Numbered from the stretch's first letter, positions 46,701-56,215 are shown. The stretch: 64,000 bases of DNA from an uncultured Halieaceae bacterium (GCA_938074045.1 CALJGI010000013.1:1-64000); one strand, 5' to 3'. The notes: a model not told the origin generated them from the letters alone. Program-made: numbers and translations.

Positions 46701-48068
46701 TCAAACTTCCTCTGTGCCGGCGGCCACGGCAGATATACTTTCCCCCAGCGCATTGATCACCGAATCGATCTCGTCCTGGGTAACGGTGAACGGCATGGCC
46801 AATTGGATGGTATCTCCGCCGTAGCGCACGTAAAAACCGCGACGCCACATGGCCATTGCTATTTGATAAGGACGCAGAGCAGGCTCTCCGGGTGCGTGTT
46901 CAATGGAATACCCGGCGGCCAGTCCGTAGTTTCTAATATCGGTTATTAGAGGCAATCCGCGTAAACTGTGTACCGCTTCTTCAAATAGCGGAGCGATGGT
47001 AGCCACACGTTTTATGATTTGCTCGTTTTCCAGTACACCAAGGGTCGCCAATCCTGCAGCACATGCCAATGGATGCGCGGAATAGGTGTATCCGTGTGGG
47101 AGCTCCAGCATATAATCAGGACCGCCCTCCTCCATAAAACAGTCGTAGATATCCTGCCGGGCGATCACGGCTCCCATGGGCACTGCGCCATTGGTCAGCT
47201 GTTTGGCGGTTGTCATCAAATCAGGAACAACATCGAAGGCCTCTGCTCCGGTGCGAGCACCCATGCGGCCATAGCCGGTGATAACCTCATCAAAGATCAG
47301 CAAAATGTCGTGTTGCGTGCAGATATCGCGCAATTTTTGCAGGTAACCCATTGGCGGCACGATGACCCCGGCTGAACCGGACATGGGTTCCACAATGACC
47401 GCCGCGATGGTGCTGGCATCATATATGGTGATGATATCCAATAAGCGATCCGCCAACTCTGCGCCCTGCTCCGGCATTCCCCGGGAAAACTCCATCCCTG
47501 GCAATTGGGTGTGAGGAAGATGTACTGCCTCTATCCCCTGGCCGTAGAGAACACGGTTTGCAGGTAGCCCGCCGACACTGATACCTCCGTAGTTTACGCC
47601 ATGGTAGCCCTTGGCCCGCCCAACCATGCGGGTTTTTTCGGCGCGTCCCTGCTTACGCCAGTATGCCCGGGCAATCTTCAGCGCCGAGTCCACCGACTCC
47701 GAACCCGAGCCGGTGAAGAAAACGCGGTTTAATCCGGTTGGCATAAATTCCGTGACGCGGTGCGCCAGTTCAAAGGCTTTGGGCTGGCCGAATTGGAACG
47801 CCGGTGAGTAATCCAGTGTTGTCACCTGCTGGCTGATGGCCGCAGTGATCGCAGGGTGTGCATGCCCCAGACCGCAGGTCCACAGGCCACACAGACCATC
47901 GAAAATACGACGACCTTCGGCATCCGTATAGTAGTGGCCATCTGCCGCAACCAGCATACGCGGGTCACGCTTGAACTGCCGATTGGCTGTGAATGGCATC
48001 CAGTAGGCATCCAGTTGATCCTGAGAAAGCCCGGCGCGGGGGTCGTGAAACGCAGTCATCTTATTCAT
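46701..48068 (-). CDS. Class III PLP aminotransferase (omega-amino acid:pyruvate type)
   Basis: 455-residue fold-type I transaminase. Substrate/PLP segments LCGLWTCGLGHAHP, TGSGSESVDSALKIARAYW, the PLP Asp in LIFDEVITGYGRMG and PLP Lys in TTAKQLTNGAVPMGAV. The family includes beta-alanine:pyruvate and taurine transaminases. Divergent from a LysR regulator with AT-rich direct repeats between them, which suggests it is the regulator's target. Starts at GTG/ATG near 48068; a nearby internal ATG (48062) is also possible. Confidence 0.9.
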   Translation of the reverse strand: MNKMTAFHDPRAGLSQDQLDAYWMPFTANRQFKRDPRMLVAADGHYYTDAEGRRIFDGLCGLWTCGLGHAHPAITAAISQQVTTLDYSPAFQFGQPKAFELAHRVTEFMPTGLNRVFFTGSGSESVDSALKIARAYWRKQGRAEKTRMVGRAKGYHGVNYGGISVGGLPANRVLYGQGIEAVHLPHTQLPGMEFSRGMPEQGAELADRLLDIITIYDASTIAAVIVEPMSGSAGVIVPPMGYLQKLRDICTQHDILLIFDEVITGYGRMGARTGAEAFDVVPDLMTTAKQLTNGAVPMGAVIARQDIYDCFMEEGGPDYMLELPHGYTYSAHPLACAAGLATLGVLENEQIIKRVATIAPLFEEAVHSLRGLPLITDIRNYGLAAGYSIEHAPGEPALRPYQIAMAMWRRGFYVRYGGDTIQLAMPFTVTQDEIDSVINALGESISAVAAGTEEV

Positions 48069-48111
48069 AGACCTAGTATAAACCCAACAATTAGGTGTAT
48101 AAATACTCAGT

Positions 48112-48135
48112 TTTCATATTTAAGTTTCATATTTA
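48112..48135. repeat. Exact direct repeat in the aminotransferase-LysR gap
   Basis: TTTCATATTTA occurs at 48112-48122 and again at 48125-48135, a 13-base period. It lies 27 bases before the LysR start and 44 before the aminotransferase. It could be a regulator site or a promoter-associated AT tract. Confidence 0.5.
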
Positions 48136-48161
48136 TCAAACATAAGGTGCTTTAGACCGCT

Positions 48162-49088
48162 ATGAAGAAAGCGCTGCTTGGCCAGTTGGCAGACACCGAC
48201 ATCAGACTACTCAGAATTTTTCGGGTGGTGGCAGATTGCGGAGGTTTCACCGCAGCTGAGTTGGAACTGAATATTGGTCGTTCGACCATCAGTCGGCATA
48301 TTAAAGATCTCGAAACACGACTGGGAGTAGTCCTCTGCCGGCGCGGTCGTGGTGGATTTGCGCTGACCAGTGAGGGTCGCCAGGTCTATGAAGCCACTCT
48401 GCGTGTAATGTCCGCCATCGATGATTTCCGGGGTGAAATAAGTATTATTCAATCGGATTTGAGCGGGACTCTGGTACTCGCCCTGTTTGATAAAACAGTG
48501 ACTAATCCGGACGCTGCCATCACGGCAGCCCTGGCTCTTTTTGATGAATCCGCACCGTTGGCAGATATAGAGATTCATGTACAACCCCTCAATGAAATTG
48601 AGCGTGGCGTCATCGACGGCAAATACCATGTGGGTATAATTCCGGGCCATCGCGCCTCGTCAAGTCTCCTCTACACAGAACTGTTCAACGAATGCGTTTC
48701 ACTGTACTGCGGTGCCAGTCACCCTTTCTATGACCGTCTTTCGACAATTACTGACAGGGATATCGCCGCGACACACTACGCCGGTCTGGGCTACCATTCT
48801 CCCAATATGGAGTTGGGTCATCGCCTGGGATTGGTCCGGAAAGCAACCGCCTATGACCAGGAAGCAGTCGCCCACCTGATTCTGTCCGGACGCTACCTCG
48901 GCCACTTACCCGAACACTATGCGCTGGCCTTTGAAGAGGAGAAAAAAATGCGGGCCATTACCTTGCCTGACTACAGCTATAACTGCCCTTTCTTCGCTAT
49001 CGTGCGACGCGAGCCGGTCATGTCACCCCTGGCCAGTCGTTTTCTTGAGTCACTGGTAGAGTGCCACCACAATAAAAAGCAGAGGTGA
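48162..49088 (+). CDS. LysR-family transcriptional regulator
   Basis: 308 residues. The winged helix-turn-helix at about 20-75 (GGFTAAELELNIGRSTISRHIKDLE, then RRGRGGFALTSEG) is followed by a periplasmic-binding-like effector domain (about 95-300). Divergent from the aminotransferase, the usual LysR layout, so control of amine or amino-acid use is likely. The hypothetical membrane gene starts 9 bases after it. Confidence 0.9.
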   Translation: MKKALLGQLADTDIRLLRIFRVVADCGGFTAAELELNIGRSTISRHIKDLETRLGVVLCRRGRGGFALTSEGRQVYEATLRVMSAIDDFRGEISIIQSDLSGTLVLALFDKTVTNPDAAITAALALFDESAPLADIEIHVQPLNEIERGVIDGKYHVGIIPGHRASSSLLYTELFNECVSLYCGASHPFYDRLSTITDRDIAATHYAGLGYHSPNMELGHRLGLVRKATAYDQEAVAHLILSGRYLGHLPEHYALAFEEEKKMRAITLPDYSYNCPFFAIVRREPVMSPLASRFLESLVECHHNKKQR

Positions 49089-49097
49089 TACACTGCG

Positions 49098-49988
49098 ATG
49101 ATGTCTACTCGGGTCTCTATGCAAGGTACTGCGGCGGAAAAACCACAGCAGAGCTCTTCTGGCACTGACTATTTGGAAGTCGTCCGTGCAGTGCCCCCCA
49201 ATCGGGGACGTTTTATTGCGCCGCTGGAGTCGGACTGGAGGATATTATTTGGTGTAACAATATCCCTTATATATTTGTTTTTAATGACATTATATGTTTC
49301 TGATTCTGTAGGCCTGTCGCTGTTCTGGGATTTACCTGTCGAATTGATGGGCAGTTTTCTCGAGGGTGCCTTCGCACCACTGGCCTTTCTATGGCTGGTA
49401 ATCGGCTATTTTCTGCAAAAGAAGGAGCTGATGCAGAATACCGAAGCAATGAAGATGCAATTCATTGAGATACAGAAGTCGGCGCATCAATCCGAGCGCC
49501 AGGCGGAGTCCATCGCTGCGTCTGAGATGCACCAGAGAAGGGAGTCATTCCTGCGTATTGCGGAGGCCGTTGACCGGCAACTGGGCTCGATAATAGGTAT
49601 GTTGTTCATATCGAGCCAGAGTGGGGCACAAAACGCTGGTATCGTCACCCAGGAAGAAATTGCACAAATGTGGGCCACCAGTGGTGGTTCAAACCACGAG
49701 GCCTTTGCCCGGGCCTTACTGCGCGTGCTGCTAACCAGTTCGCCCGAATATCGCTATAAGGTACTTTACGGCACCGCCATCCGCACCCGTCATAGTGAAA
49801 ACTTTATTTTCAATTTCGAGAGAATGATGAAGGCCGCCAGGGCCTGTGATGATGATGGTATCATCGCTGATGCCTTGTCAGGCAACGCCCACGGTTTTGT
49901 TTACGATCGCATAATTGAAACTCGGCGCAACGTCCCGCCAGGTATTACACACGGCGTATATGACTACGACCCGGATTGTCGGGACTGA
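49098..49988 (+). CDS. Unrecognised membrane protein
   Basis: 296 residues, not recognised. Two hydrophobic segments (about 47-70 and 82-110) are followed by a probable coiled coil (KKELMQNTEAMKMQFIEIQK, about 113-150) and a soluble helical domain to the end. The middle has FLRIAEAVDRQLGSIIGMLF and a later ALLRVLLTSSPEYRYKVLY. The topology is like some phage-defence or sensor proteins but no catalytic motif is visible. It follows LysR by 9 bases and its end overlaps the convergent cyclotransferase by 25 bases. Confidence 0.7.
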   Translation: MMSTRVSMQGTAAEKPQQSSSGTDYLEVVRAVPPNRGRFIAPLESDWRILFGVTISLIYLFLMTLYVSDSVGLSLFWDLPVELMGSFLEGAFAPLAFLWLVIGYFLQKKELMQNTEAMKMQFIEIQKSAHQSERQAESIAASEMHQRRESFLRIAEAVDRQLGSIIGMLFISSQSGAQNAGIVTQEEIAQMWATSGGSNHEAFARALLRVLLTSSPEYRYKVLYGTAIRTRHSENFIFNFERMMKAARACDDDGIIADALSGNAHGFVYDRIIETRRNVPPGITHGVYDYDPDCRD

Positions 49989-50509
49989 CGCAGGACCAGT
50001 TCAGCCAGCTCAAATACGTGGGCGTCGTGAGTTTCCAACTCCCGTAATGCCTGGGCAAGATCCAGCAGGTAATCGCTGTTACGACCGCTAGGGCCTTCTG
50101 ATGCAGCGATTTGCGCGGCCATGAGATGGATATCGTCATCTCCCAGCCAGGCAAAGTTTCCTGCGGGCGCGATGTATACCACACCATCCACCTCCGCACC
50201 CCTAGCAAGCGAGATGCGAACAGGGTAACGCTCGTAGCCGTTCTTTTCACGATGATCGAGGTGGGTAAATACGAGCGGCTCAATTTTCAACGCTATACCA
50301 TCGCAACGTTCACCGGGTGCAGGTTCAAGTGTCACCACTCTGCCCGGGGCGGACTGAGTGCCGCGATGATCATGGGAACCCTGCCAGAAACGTCGGCGCC
50401 AGGACTGGATTGAAGCGCGCTGCTGCTCGAGTATTGGAAAATCAATATGGTGTATCAGCGAGCCGTAGCCAAACAGCCAGACAGGTTCTGCAGAGGGAGG
50501 ATATGACAT
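49964..50509 (-). CDS. ChaC-like gamma-glutamylcyclotransferase
   Basis: 181 residues. The family signature FGYGSLI lies at the N-terminus, with SWRRRFWQGSHDHRG after it and the probable catalytic Glu in DHREKNGYER. ChaC enzymes cleave glutathione to 5-oxoproline and Cys-Gly. Downstream of the cold-shock gene on the same strand, separated by a terminator. Fits with gor in the same window as glutathione metabolism, but not linked. Confidence 0.85.
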   Translation of the reverse strand: MSYPPSAEPVWLFGYGSLIHHIDFPILEQQRASIQSWRRRFWQGSHDHRGTQSAPGRVVTLEPAPGERCDGIALKIEPLVFTHLDHREKNGYERYPVRISLARGAEVDGVVYIAPAGNFAWLGDDDIHLMAAQIAASEGPSGRNSDYLLDLAQALRELETHDAHVFELAELVLRQSRQSGS

Positions 50510-50533
50510 TGGTCAGAATTCAGGCGTACAAAT

Positions 50534-50561
50534 ACCGACAGCCCCTCTCGAGGCTGCCGGT
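50534..50561 (-). terminator. Terminator after the cold-shock gene
   Basis: On the minus strand ACCGGCAGCC pairs with GGCTGTCGGT over 10 positions (one G-U) with an 8-base loop, followed by ATTTGT. It lies about 60 bases after the csp stop. Confidence 0.65.
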
Positions 50562-50620
50562 GAGAATTCTATGCTTAGAGCTGCTAGACCGATGTGATCT
50601 ATGTGTGCAGCTGGCTTTTT

Positions 50621-50824
50621 CTAAATGGGTACGACGTTTTCCGCCTGTGGACCCTTTTGCCCTTGAGTCACGTCCATAGTGACTTTTTGTCCTTCTTGAA
50701 GAGATTTGAATCCTTCAGAAGAGATTGCGCTGTAATGAACGAAAACGTCCGCGCCACCTTCTTGCTCAATAAAACCAAAACCCTTGCTATCGTTGAACCA
50801 CTTCACTGTACCAGTTACTGACAT
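50621..50824 (-). CDS. Cold-shock protein, CspA family
   Basis: 67-residue single-stranded nucleic-acid binding protein. RNP1 is KGFGFI and RNP2 is VFVHY, within [17 protein letters not shown] and [10 protein letters not shown]. Length and sequence match CspA/CspE-type chaperones of RNA. AGAGGT lies six bases before the ATG. An upstream gap of about 150 bases may be its leader; which Csp paralogue and whether it is cold-induced cannot be told. Confidence 0.95.
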   Translation of the reverse strand: MSVTGTVKWFNDSKGFGFIEQEGGADVFVHYSAISSEGFKSLQEGQKVTMDVTQGQKGPQAENVVPI

Positions 50825-50976
50825 ATCTACCTCTAATCTTTATTTTCGACCCAGTTGCAGGTCGTCTGACCCAGAGCTTACACCCCGGACTCGGTATCAT
50901 ACGCTGGCGTGTACTCATAATTCAGATGAAATAGTGTGAAAATTACCGATTTATACCAATCAGTTGAAAGCTGATC
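50825..50976 (-). promoter_or_regulatory. Leader and promoter region of the cold-shock gene
   Basis: About 150 AT-rich bases with no ORF between the csp start and the remnant gene. CspA-type genes often have long structured leaders, so this is probably transcribed. No promoter hexamers stand out. Confidence 0.35.
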
Positions 50977-51230
50977 TCAACCTGCCTGTCGCAGCCGCAA
51001 TACCTTTATCAGTCCCAGTATGGAGGCGGCGACCCAAAAAACTTCAACGGCCAACCCGGCCAGGCTGAAATGCACAAGCAAACTGGCAAGTATCAAGCAG
51101 GCGCCGCATAAATTCGCAACATTTTAGACATTGGTTTCCGCGGCCAGAACGCCGGTTTGGAGCATTAGTAATCCTATAGAATCAGGCCGGTTCCTGCTAA
51201 CCCTGCCGCATCGACTGCCAGGTACCACAT
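50977..51230 (-). pseudogene. Decayed small membrane-protein gene (CBU_0592-like)
   Basis: From ATG 51230 the frame reads MWYLAVDAAGLAGTGLIL, then TAG (51174-51176). A second frame continues the protein: LLMLQTGVLAAETNV, an in-frame TAA (51124-51126), then NVANLCGACLILASLLVHF and AVEVFWVAASILGLIKVLR to a TGA at 50977-50979. Both pieces match the order of small two- or three-helix membrane proteins annotated as CBU_0592 family. One frameshift and one nonsense change. It begins 3 bases after the phzF stop, so it was once the next gene of that operon. Confidence 0.65.
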
Positions 51231-51233
51231 CCC

Positions 51234-52052
51234 TCAAGCAGATCCGGCAGCGGACTGATCTAGTTCGAAGTAACCCTTGATAACTGTTATAGCATCGCCG
51301 GTCATCTCAACTCTGCCCTCCACCAGACGGCAGTGCAATGAGCCTCCGCGCTGTGAAACCTGGTGGGCTAATATTTCACAATGCCCAAGTCGCTTACCCC
51401 AATAGGGGACCAGTACACAATGTATGGAGCCTGTCACCGGGTCTTCTGGAATGCCGAAACCCGGAGCAAAGTAACGTGACACGCAATCGGAGTTATCGCC
51501 CGGAGCTGTCACAACGACACCATGCTCCAGTTTCGTCAACTGCCCCATATCAGGGACCAGAGAACGGACACATGTCTCGTCGCGAAAAACGGCATAATAA
51601 TTGCGTCCTGATGCATCCAGCATCAGCGATTCCGGAGTAGCGCCGAGGCCCTGAATCAATGCTTTGGGGACCGAATCCAGCACGCTGGCCTCCGCGGCCG
51701 GAAAATTCAGCGTCAACCGCTGCTCTGTGCGAGTTACTTGCAGTTCTCCGCTTTTTGTCTCAAATAGCAAAATGTCGGCATGATCGCCCAGTTCGGTCAT
51801 TAATATGTGGGCGCTGGCGAGCGTCGCATGCCCACACAGGTCGACTTCAATCGTAGGGGTAAACCAGCGCAGCTGATAATGCCCCTCTCCTCCCACCAGA
51901 AAAGCGGTTTCAGAGAGATTGTTCTCCGCCGCAATACTCTGCAGTACAGCACTGTCCAACCATTGGTGCAACGGCATGACGGCGGCAGGGTTGCCACTGA
52001 ACGCCTGATCGCTGAATGCGTCGACTTGGAAAAAAGGAATATGCAGGGTCAT
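51234..52052 (-). CDS. PhzF-family epimerase/isomerase
   Basis: 272 residues from ATG 52052. Diaminopimelate-epimerase-like fold: FQVDAFSDQAFSGNPAAVM at the start, active Glu in ENNLSETAFLV, then DLCGHATLASAHIL and DPVTGSIHCVL. PhzF isomerises trans-2,3-dihydro-3-hydroxyanthranilate in phenazine makers, but most homologues elsewhere are of unknown role, and no phenazine genes are present. The frame extends to 52169 but homology starts at MTLHIPFFQ. Confidence 0.85.
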   Translation of the reverse strand: MTLHIPFFQVDAFSDQAFSGNPAAVMPLHQWLDSAVLQSIAAENNLSETAFLVGGEGHYQLRWFTPTIEVDLCGHATLASAHILMTELGDHADILLFETKSGELQVTRTEQRLTLNFPAAEASVLDSVPKALIQGLGATPESLMLDASGRNYYAVFRDETCVRSLVPDMGQLTKLEHGVVVTAPGDNSDCVSRYFAPGFGIPEDPVTGSIHCVLVPYWGKRLGHCEILAHQVSQRGGSLHCRLVEGRVEMTGDAITVIKGYFELDQSAAGSA

Positions 52053-52141
52053 TGTTTTCTCACTTGCAGCAGCAGCGCAACATTTTAGCGAAAGCGCCAG
52101 TGACCTGTAAGGCCAGAGATAAAAAATGCTAGGATTGCCGC

Positions 52142-52570
52142 ATGACCAGCCGCCAACCACGATCACCAATTGAATACTTCCTGCTTGCCCTCGGTTGGAT
52201 CAGTGTGACGCTGGGGGTGATTGGTATTTTTTTACCCATCATGCCTACCACACCATTCTTATTGCTGGCGGCCTGGTGTTTTGCGCGCTCGTCCGAGCGA
52301 TTTCATAGTTGGTTGCTTAATCATCCGCGACTGGGCCCGACAGTACAGGCATGGCAAAGCGGAGAAGGTCTGCCACGCAAGTTGCGCAACAGAATTCTAT
52401 TTTTGTTGTGGTTCAGCCTTTTCTGTACCAGCCTGATCCTGTCCAACTGGTGGTATCCAGCTGGATATATTGTAGAGGGTGGCCTACTGACTCTTGGCCT
52501 GGTGCTAGTGGGCGCAATAGTCACAACTTATATGATGCTATTGCCGATATGTGATCAAACTGATGCCTGA
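52142..52570 (+). CDS. DUF454 (YbaN-like) inner-membrane protein
   Basis: 142-residue membrane protein. Signature LGWISVTLGVIGIFLPIMPTTPFLLLAAWCFARSSERFHSWL-type N-terminus with two helices, and HPRLGPTVQAW, then two more hydrophobic segments. E. coli YbaN belongs here; no function is known. Divergent from phzF with about 90 bases between starts. Confidence 0.85.
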   Translation: MTSRQPRSPIEYFLLALGWISVTLGVIGIFLPIMPTTPFLLLAAWCFARSSERFHSWLLNHPRLGPTVQAWQSGEGLPRKLRNRILFLLWFSLFCTSLILSNWWYPAGYIVEGGLLTLGLVLVGAIVTTYMMLLPICDQTDA

Positions 52571-52671
52571 ATCGGCGAACTTTTTGCCTGCTTTCTCCTC
52601 TAATCAGGGACTATGCCTGCACTCAAGGTGGGGGTACACTGCGTTTAATACTGTCAGGAATGTATTTCACT

Positions 52672-54789
52672 ATGCGATCTGTTAAAGCGCCGTTCTTAAC
52701 CGGACCAGCACTTTGTGCTTTCTTACTGCTCACGCCAGACCTCACTCTTGCACTGGTGGAACCTCAGGAGAGCCAGCAGGTCACGGCCCGGGAGCTTGTT
52801 GAAAAGCTGGAGTCCAGGCACTACTCGAAGCAAAAACTGGATAATTCATTATCCACTGAATTCTTTGATAATTATGTGGACAGCATCGATCCAGCACGCC
52901 TTTATTTTCTAGCCGGGGATCTAGAGGAATTCGAAAAATATCGTTTCAATCTGGACGATTTTATGCGGAAAGGTGATCTTACTCCGGGCTTTGAGTTATT
53001 TAACCGCTACCAGGAACGTGTAACTGCCCGGCTGAAGGCCATCGTCGATGGATTGGCAGAACGAGTAGATGGCTTTGATTTTAACCGTGAAGAAAGTATT
53101 GCTCTTGATAACAGTCACCGGGACTGGGCACGGTCTGAAACAGAATTGGCGGATCGCTGGCGCAAGCACATCAAGAATCAAGCGCTGGGTCTGAAAATAG
53201 CCGGCAAGACTAATGAAGGTATTGTGGAAACCCTTGAGCGGCGCTATAACAACCAACTGCACCGGGTGCAGCAGTTTAATGCACAGGACGCATTTCAGCT
53301 GTATGCCAATGCACTGACCGAGCTCTACGACCCGCACACGAACTACTTATCACCACGCAGTAGCGAGAATTTCGACATCACCATGCGGCTCTCGCTCGAA
53401 GGTATTGGCGCTGTTTTACAGTTGGAGGATGAATACACCCGAGTCAGAGAAATCATCCCTGCGGGCCCTGCTGACAAACAAGGTGAGTTACAACCCTCCG
53501 ACCGGATCACGGGCGTTGCACAGGGGGAAACTGGAGATTTCGTGGATGTTATTGGCTGGCGTCTAGATGAGGTGGTTGAATTGATTCGTGGGCCCAAGGA
53601 CAGCACTGTTCGCCTGCAGGTTATCCCGGCTGGGGAGCTGACGCCTGATGCGAGCAAGACTATCAAAATTGTGCGAAACAAAGTAAAGCTGGAAGAGCAG
53701 AGTGCGCAGAAGGAGCTTATAGAGGTTGAGGGCAGTGACGGTCCGATGCAGCTTGGTGTCATTAAAATTCCAAAGTTTTACATCGATTTCGAGGCCATGC
53801 GCCGTGGTGAGCCTGACTACAAAAGCACCACCAGAGACGTCAAAGCATTGCTGGATGAACTGGTAGCGGATGGCGCACAGGGGATTGTGATCGACCTCAG
53901 AAATAATGGCGGCGGGTCACTGCAGGAAGCCAACGATCTGACCGGGTTGTTTATCGAGTATGGTCCCACCGTGCAGATTAGGCACTCATCCAGCAAGGTC
54001 TTTCGCGACGGCAAGCGTTTGCGCTCGACCTATTATGAGGGTCCACTGGCCGTCCTGATCAACCGTCTCAGCGCCTCTGCCTCGGAGATTTTTGCGGGTG
54101 CAATTCAGGATTATCAGCGGGGTGTCGTGGTCGGAGCTCAGTCATTCGGCAAGGGAACGGTGCAGACGTTGATACCGCTTACCGATGGGCAGCTAAAACT
54201 TACGGAATCGAAGTTTTATCGTATATCAGGTGATAGCACGCAACATCGTGGAGTCATCCCGGACATTGAACTCCCCTCCCTTTATGACAAAGATGAGATA
54301 GGTGAGAGTGCGCTTGATCATGCGCTGAGCTGGGATCAGATCAACCCGGTGCGTCACAAGCAATACCACGATATTGACAGCATAGTCCCTGCCCTCGCAG
54401 ATTTGTTTGATCAGCGCTCGCGTTCTGACCCGGACCTTATTTACCTGGAACAGCAGATAGATCTGCTGGAAGAAGTATCTACAATTGAAACTGTCAGCCT
54501 TCGCGAAGAGGCCAGAATCCGGTCGCGTGACGAACGCAAGGAGCGCACGCTGGCCCTGGAAAACAAGAGACGTGGCGCAAAAGGGCTGAAATTACTCGAG
54601 ACTCTGGATTCTGAGGAGGATGAAGCGGCCGACACAGCAACGGATACGGAATCCGGGGAAGAATTCAGTTCGGCAGAGGTCATACTGGATGCAGCCGGAC
54701 GGATTCTGGTGGACAGTATATTTCTGCAAAACCAGCGTTTTATCGCTGAGGTGCTTGAGCATGATTCTACCGCCCAAAGCACCAATTGA
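52672..54789 (+). CDS. prc: C-terminal processing peptidase (tail-specific protease)
   Basis: Periplasmic S41 serine protease acting on C-terminal tails and on peptidoglycan hydrolases. 705 residues from ATG 52672. Signal peptide (to about residue 27), N-terminal Tsp domain, PDZ (LEGIGAVLQLEDEYTRVREI), S41 core with catalytic Ser in RLSASASEIFAGAI and Lys in SFGKGTVQTL, and the C-terminal DUF3340 helical domain. The ATG at 52660 is only one base after AGGA, so the later ATG is preferred. Length is like E. coli Prc (682). Confidence 0.93.
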   Translation: MRSVKAPFLTGPALCAFLLLTPDLTLALVEPQESQQVTARELVEKLESRHYSKQKLDNSLSTEFFDNYVDSIDPARLYFLAGDLEEFEKYRFNLDDFMRKGDLTPGFELFNRYQERVTARLKAIVDGLAERVDGFDFNREESIALDNSHRDWARSETELADRWRKHIKNQALGLKIAGKTNEGIVETLERRYNNQLHRVQQFNAQDAFQLYANALTELYDPHTNYLSPRSSENFDITMRLSLEGIGAVLQLEDEYTRVREIIPAGPADKQGELQPSDRITGVAQGETGDFVDVIGWRLDEVVELIRGPKDSTVRLQVIPAGELTPDASKTIKIVRNKVKLEEQSAQKELIEVEGSDGPMQLGVIKIPKFYIDFEAMRRGEPDYKSTTRDVKALLDELVADGAQGIVIDLRNNGGGSLQEANDLTGLFIEYGPTVQIRHSSSKVFRDGKRLRSTYYEGPLAVLINRLSASASEIFAGAIQDYQRGVVVGAQSFGKGTVQTLIPLTDGQLKLTESKFYRISGDSTQHRGVIPDIELPSLYDKDEIGESALDHALSWDQINPVRHKQYHDIDSIVPALADLFDQRSRSDPDLIYLEQQIDLLEEVSTIETVSLREEARIRSRDERKERTLALENKRRGAKGLKLLETLDSEEDEAADTATDTESGEEFSSAEVILDAAGRILVDSIFLQNQRFIAEVLEHDSTAQSTN

Positions 54790-54804
54790 GTTAGATGCGT
54801 CCGC

Positions 54805-56166
54805 TCAGCCGTATTGCGCGCTGGGTTGGCGCATGGTGACAAATTCTTCAGCAGCAGTAGGATGAATACCGACCGTACTATCAAAAATCGCTTTGGTTGC
54901 CCCCGCTTTCATGGCTACCGCCATCCCCTGAACGATTTCACCCGCATCAGCACCGATCATGTGTATACCGATCACCCGGTCACTGTCACGATCTACCAAT
55001 AGTTTCATCAGTGTGCGTTCGTCACTTCCGCTGACAGTGTGCTTAAGGTGACGAAATTCAGACTTAAATACATCAACTCGTGGAAATTGATCCCTGGCGG
55101 CTTCCTCTGAGAGTCCCACCGTTGCCATGTTGGGCTGACTGAAAACAGCCGTGGCAATGTAGTCATAGTCTACAGTTGCCGGCACTGCACCAAATAGTGT
55201 CTCGACCAGTGCCATACCCTCCGCAAGCGCAACCGGGGTCAATTCGATTCCCCCTTTGACATCGCCAATGGCGTAGATGCCCTTCTCGTCCGTGGCAAAG
55301 TATTCATCGACTATGATTGAGCCGTTTTCACGAAGTTTTACATTGACTGTTTCCAGGCCAAGATCATCCGTCATGGCCCGGCGCCCGGTAGCGTAAAGGA
55401 CGAGGTCCGTCTCTATAACGTCGCCGCCATCCAAATGGACTTCATAAGCATCACCCTCAGACACAATCTTGGCAACATTGCTGTTGAAGACGAGATCAAT
55501 ACCTTTCTTGGTCATTTCAGCGGCCAGGAAATCTCGACAGTCCTGATCGAATCCGCGTAAAAACAGGGGCCCCCTGTAAAGTTGAGTGACATCGACTCCG
55601 AGACCGTGAAGAATCCCGGCAAATTCAACTGCGATGTAACCACCACCCACCACAACGACTCGTTTCGGCAGTGATTCCAGAAAGAACATGTCGTTGGATG
55701 TCTTTACATATTCGCTGCCGTGAAATTCAGGTACATAGGGCCATCCCCCCGTCGCAACCAGAATATTCTTGCAACGGTAGGTGATGCCTTTCACGCTGAC
55801 GCAATGGGGTCCCTCTATTCGGGCTCGGCCCTCAAACTGCTTGACGCCAGCATCCGACAGGAGACGATCATAAACGCCGTTTAGTCGCGCTATTTCTTCT
55901 GATTTGTTGTCTCTCAGGCGAGCCCAATCCAAGGGCTCTGCATTGACGTCCCAGCCATAGTTGCGCGCCTGCTCAAAGTCTTCACGGTAGTGAGAGGCGT
56001 ACACAAATAATTTCTTGGGTACACAACCCACATTTACGCAGGTTCCCCCTAGATACCTTTCTTCTGCACAGGCTACCCGGACACCCCTCGCCGCGGCCAT
56101 GCGCGCCGCCCGGACGCCGCCAGATCCCGCTCCGATTACAAACAAATCGTAATCATAATCAATCAC
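54805..56166 (-). CDS. gor: Glutathione-disulfide reductase
   Basis: Reduces oxidised glutathione with NADPH. 453 residues. FAD site VIGAGSGGVRAARMAA, redox pair in GGTCVNVGCVPKK, NAD(P) site VVVGGGYIAVEFAGIL, second FAD site IYAIGDVKGG and dimer-face HPTAAEEFVTM with the catalytic His. Convergent with prc. 49 bases upstream of it on the same strand is the cysG end. Confidence 0.93.
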   Translation of the reverse strand: MIDYDYDLFVIGAGSGGVRAARMAAARGVRVACAEERYLGGTCVNVGCVPKKLFVYASHYREDFEQARNYGWDVNAEPLDWARLRDNKSEEIARLNGVYDRLLSDAGVKQFEGRARIEGPHCVSVKGITYRCKNILVATGGWPYVPEFHGSEYVKTSNDMFFLESLPKRVVVVGGGYIAVEFAGILHGLGVDVTQLYRGPLFLRGFDQDCRDFLAAEMTKKGIDLVFNSNVAKIVSEGDAYEVHLDGGDVIETDLVLYATGRRAMTDDLGLETVNVKLRENGSIIVDEYFATDEKGIYAIGDVKGGIELTPVALAEGMALVETLFGAVPATVDYDYIATAVFSQPNMATVGLSEEAARDQFPRVDVFKSEFRHLKHTVSGSDERTLMKLLVDRDSDRVIGIHMIGADAGEIVQGMAVAMKAGATKAIFDSTVGIHPTAAEEFVTMRQPSAQYG

Positions 56167-56215
56167 TGTATTCTCCTGGTTAAGGTCTATGGGGTGATTT
56201 CACCGCGAGCATTAG

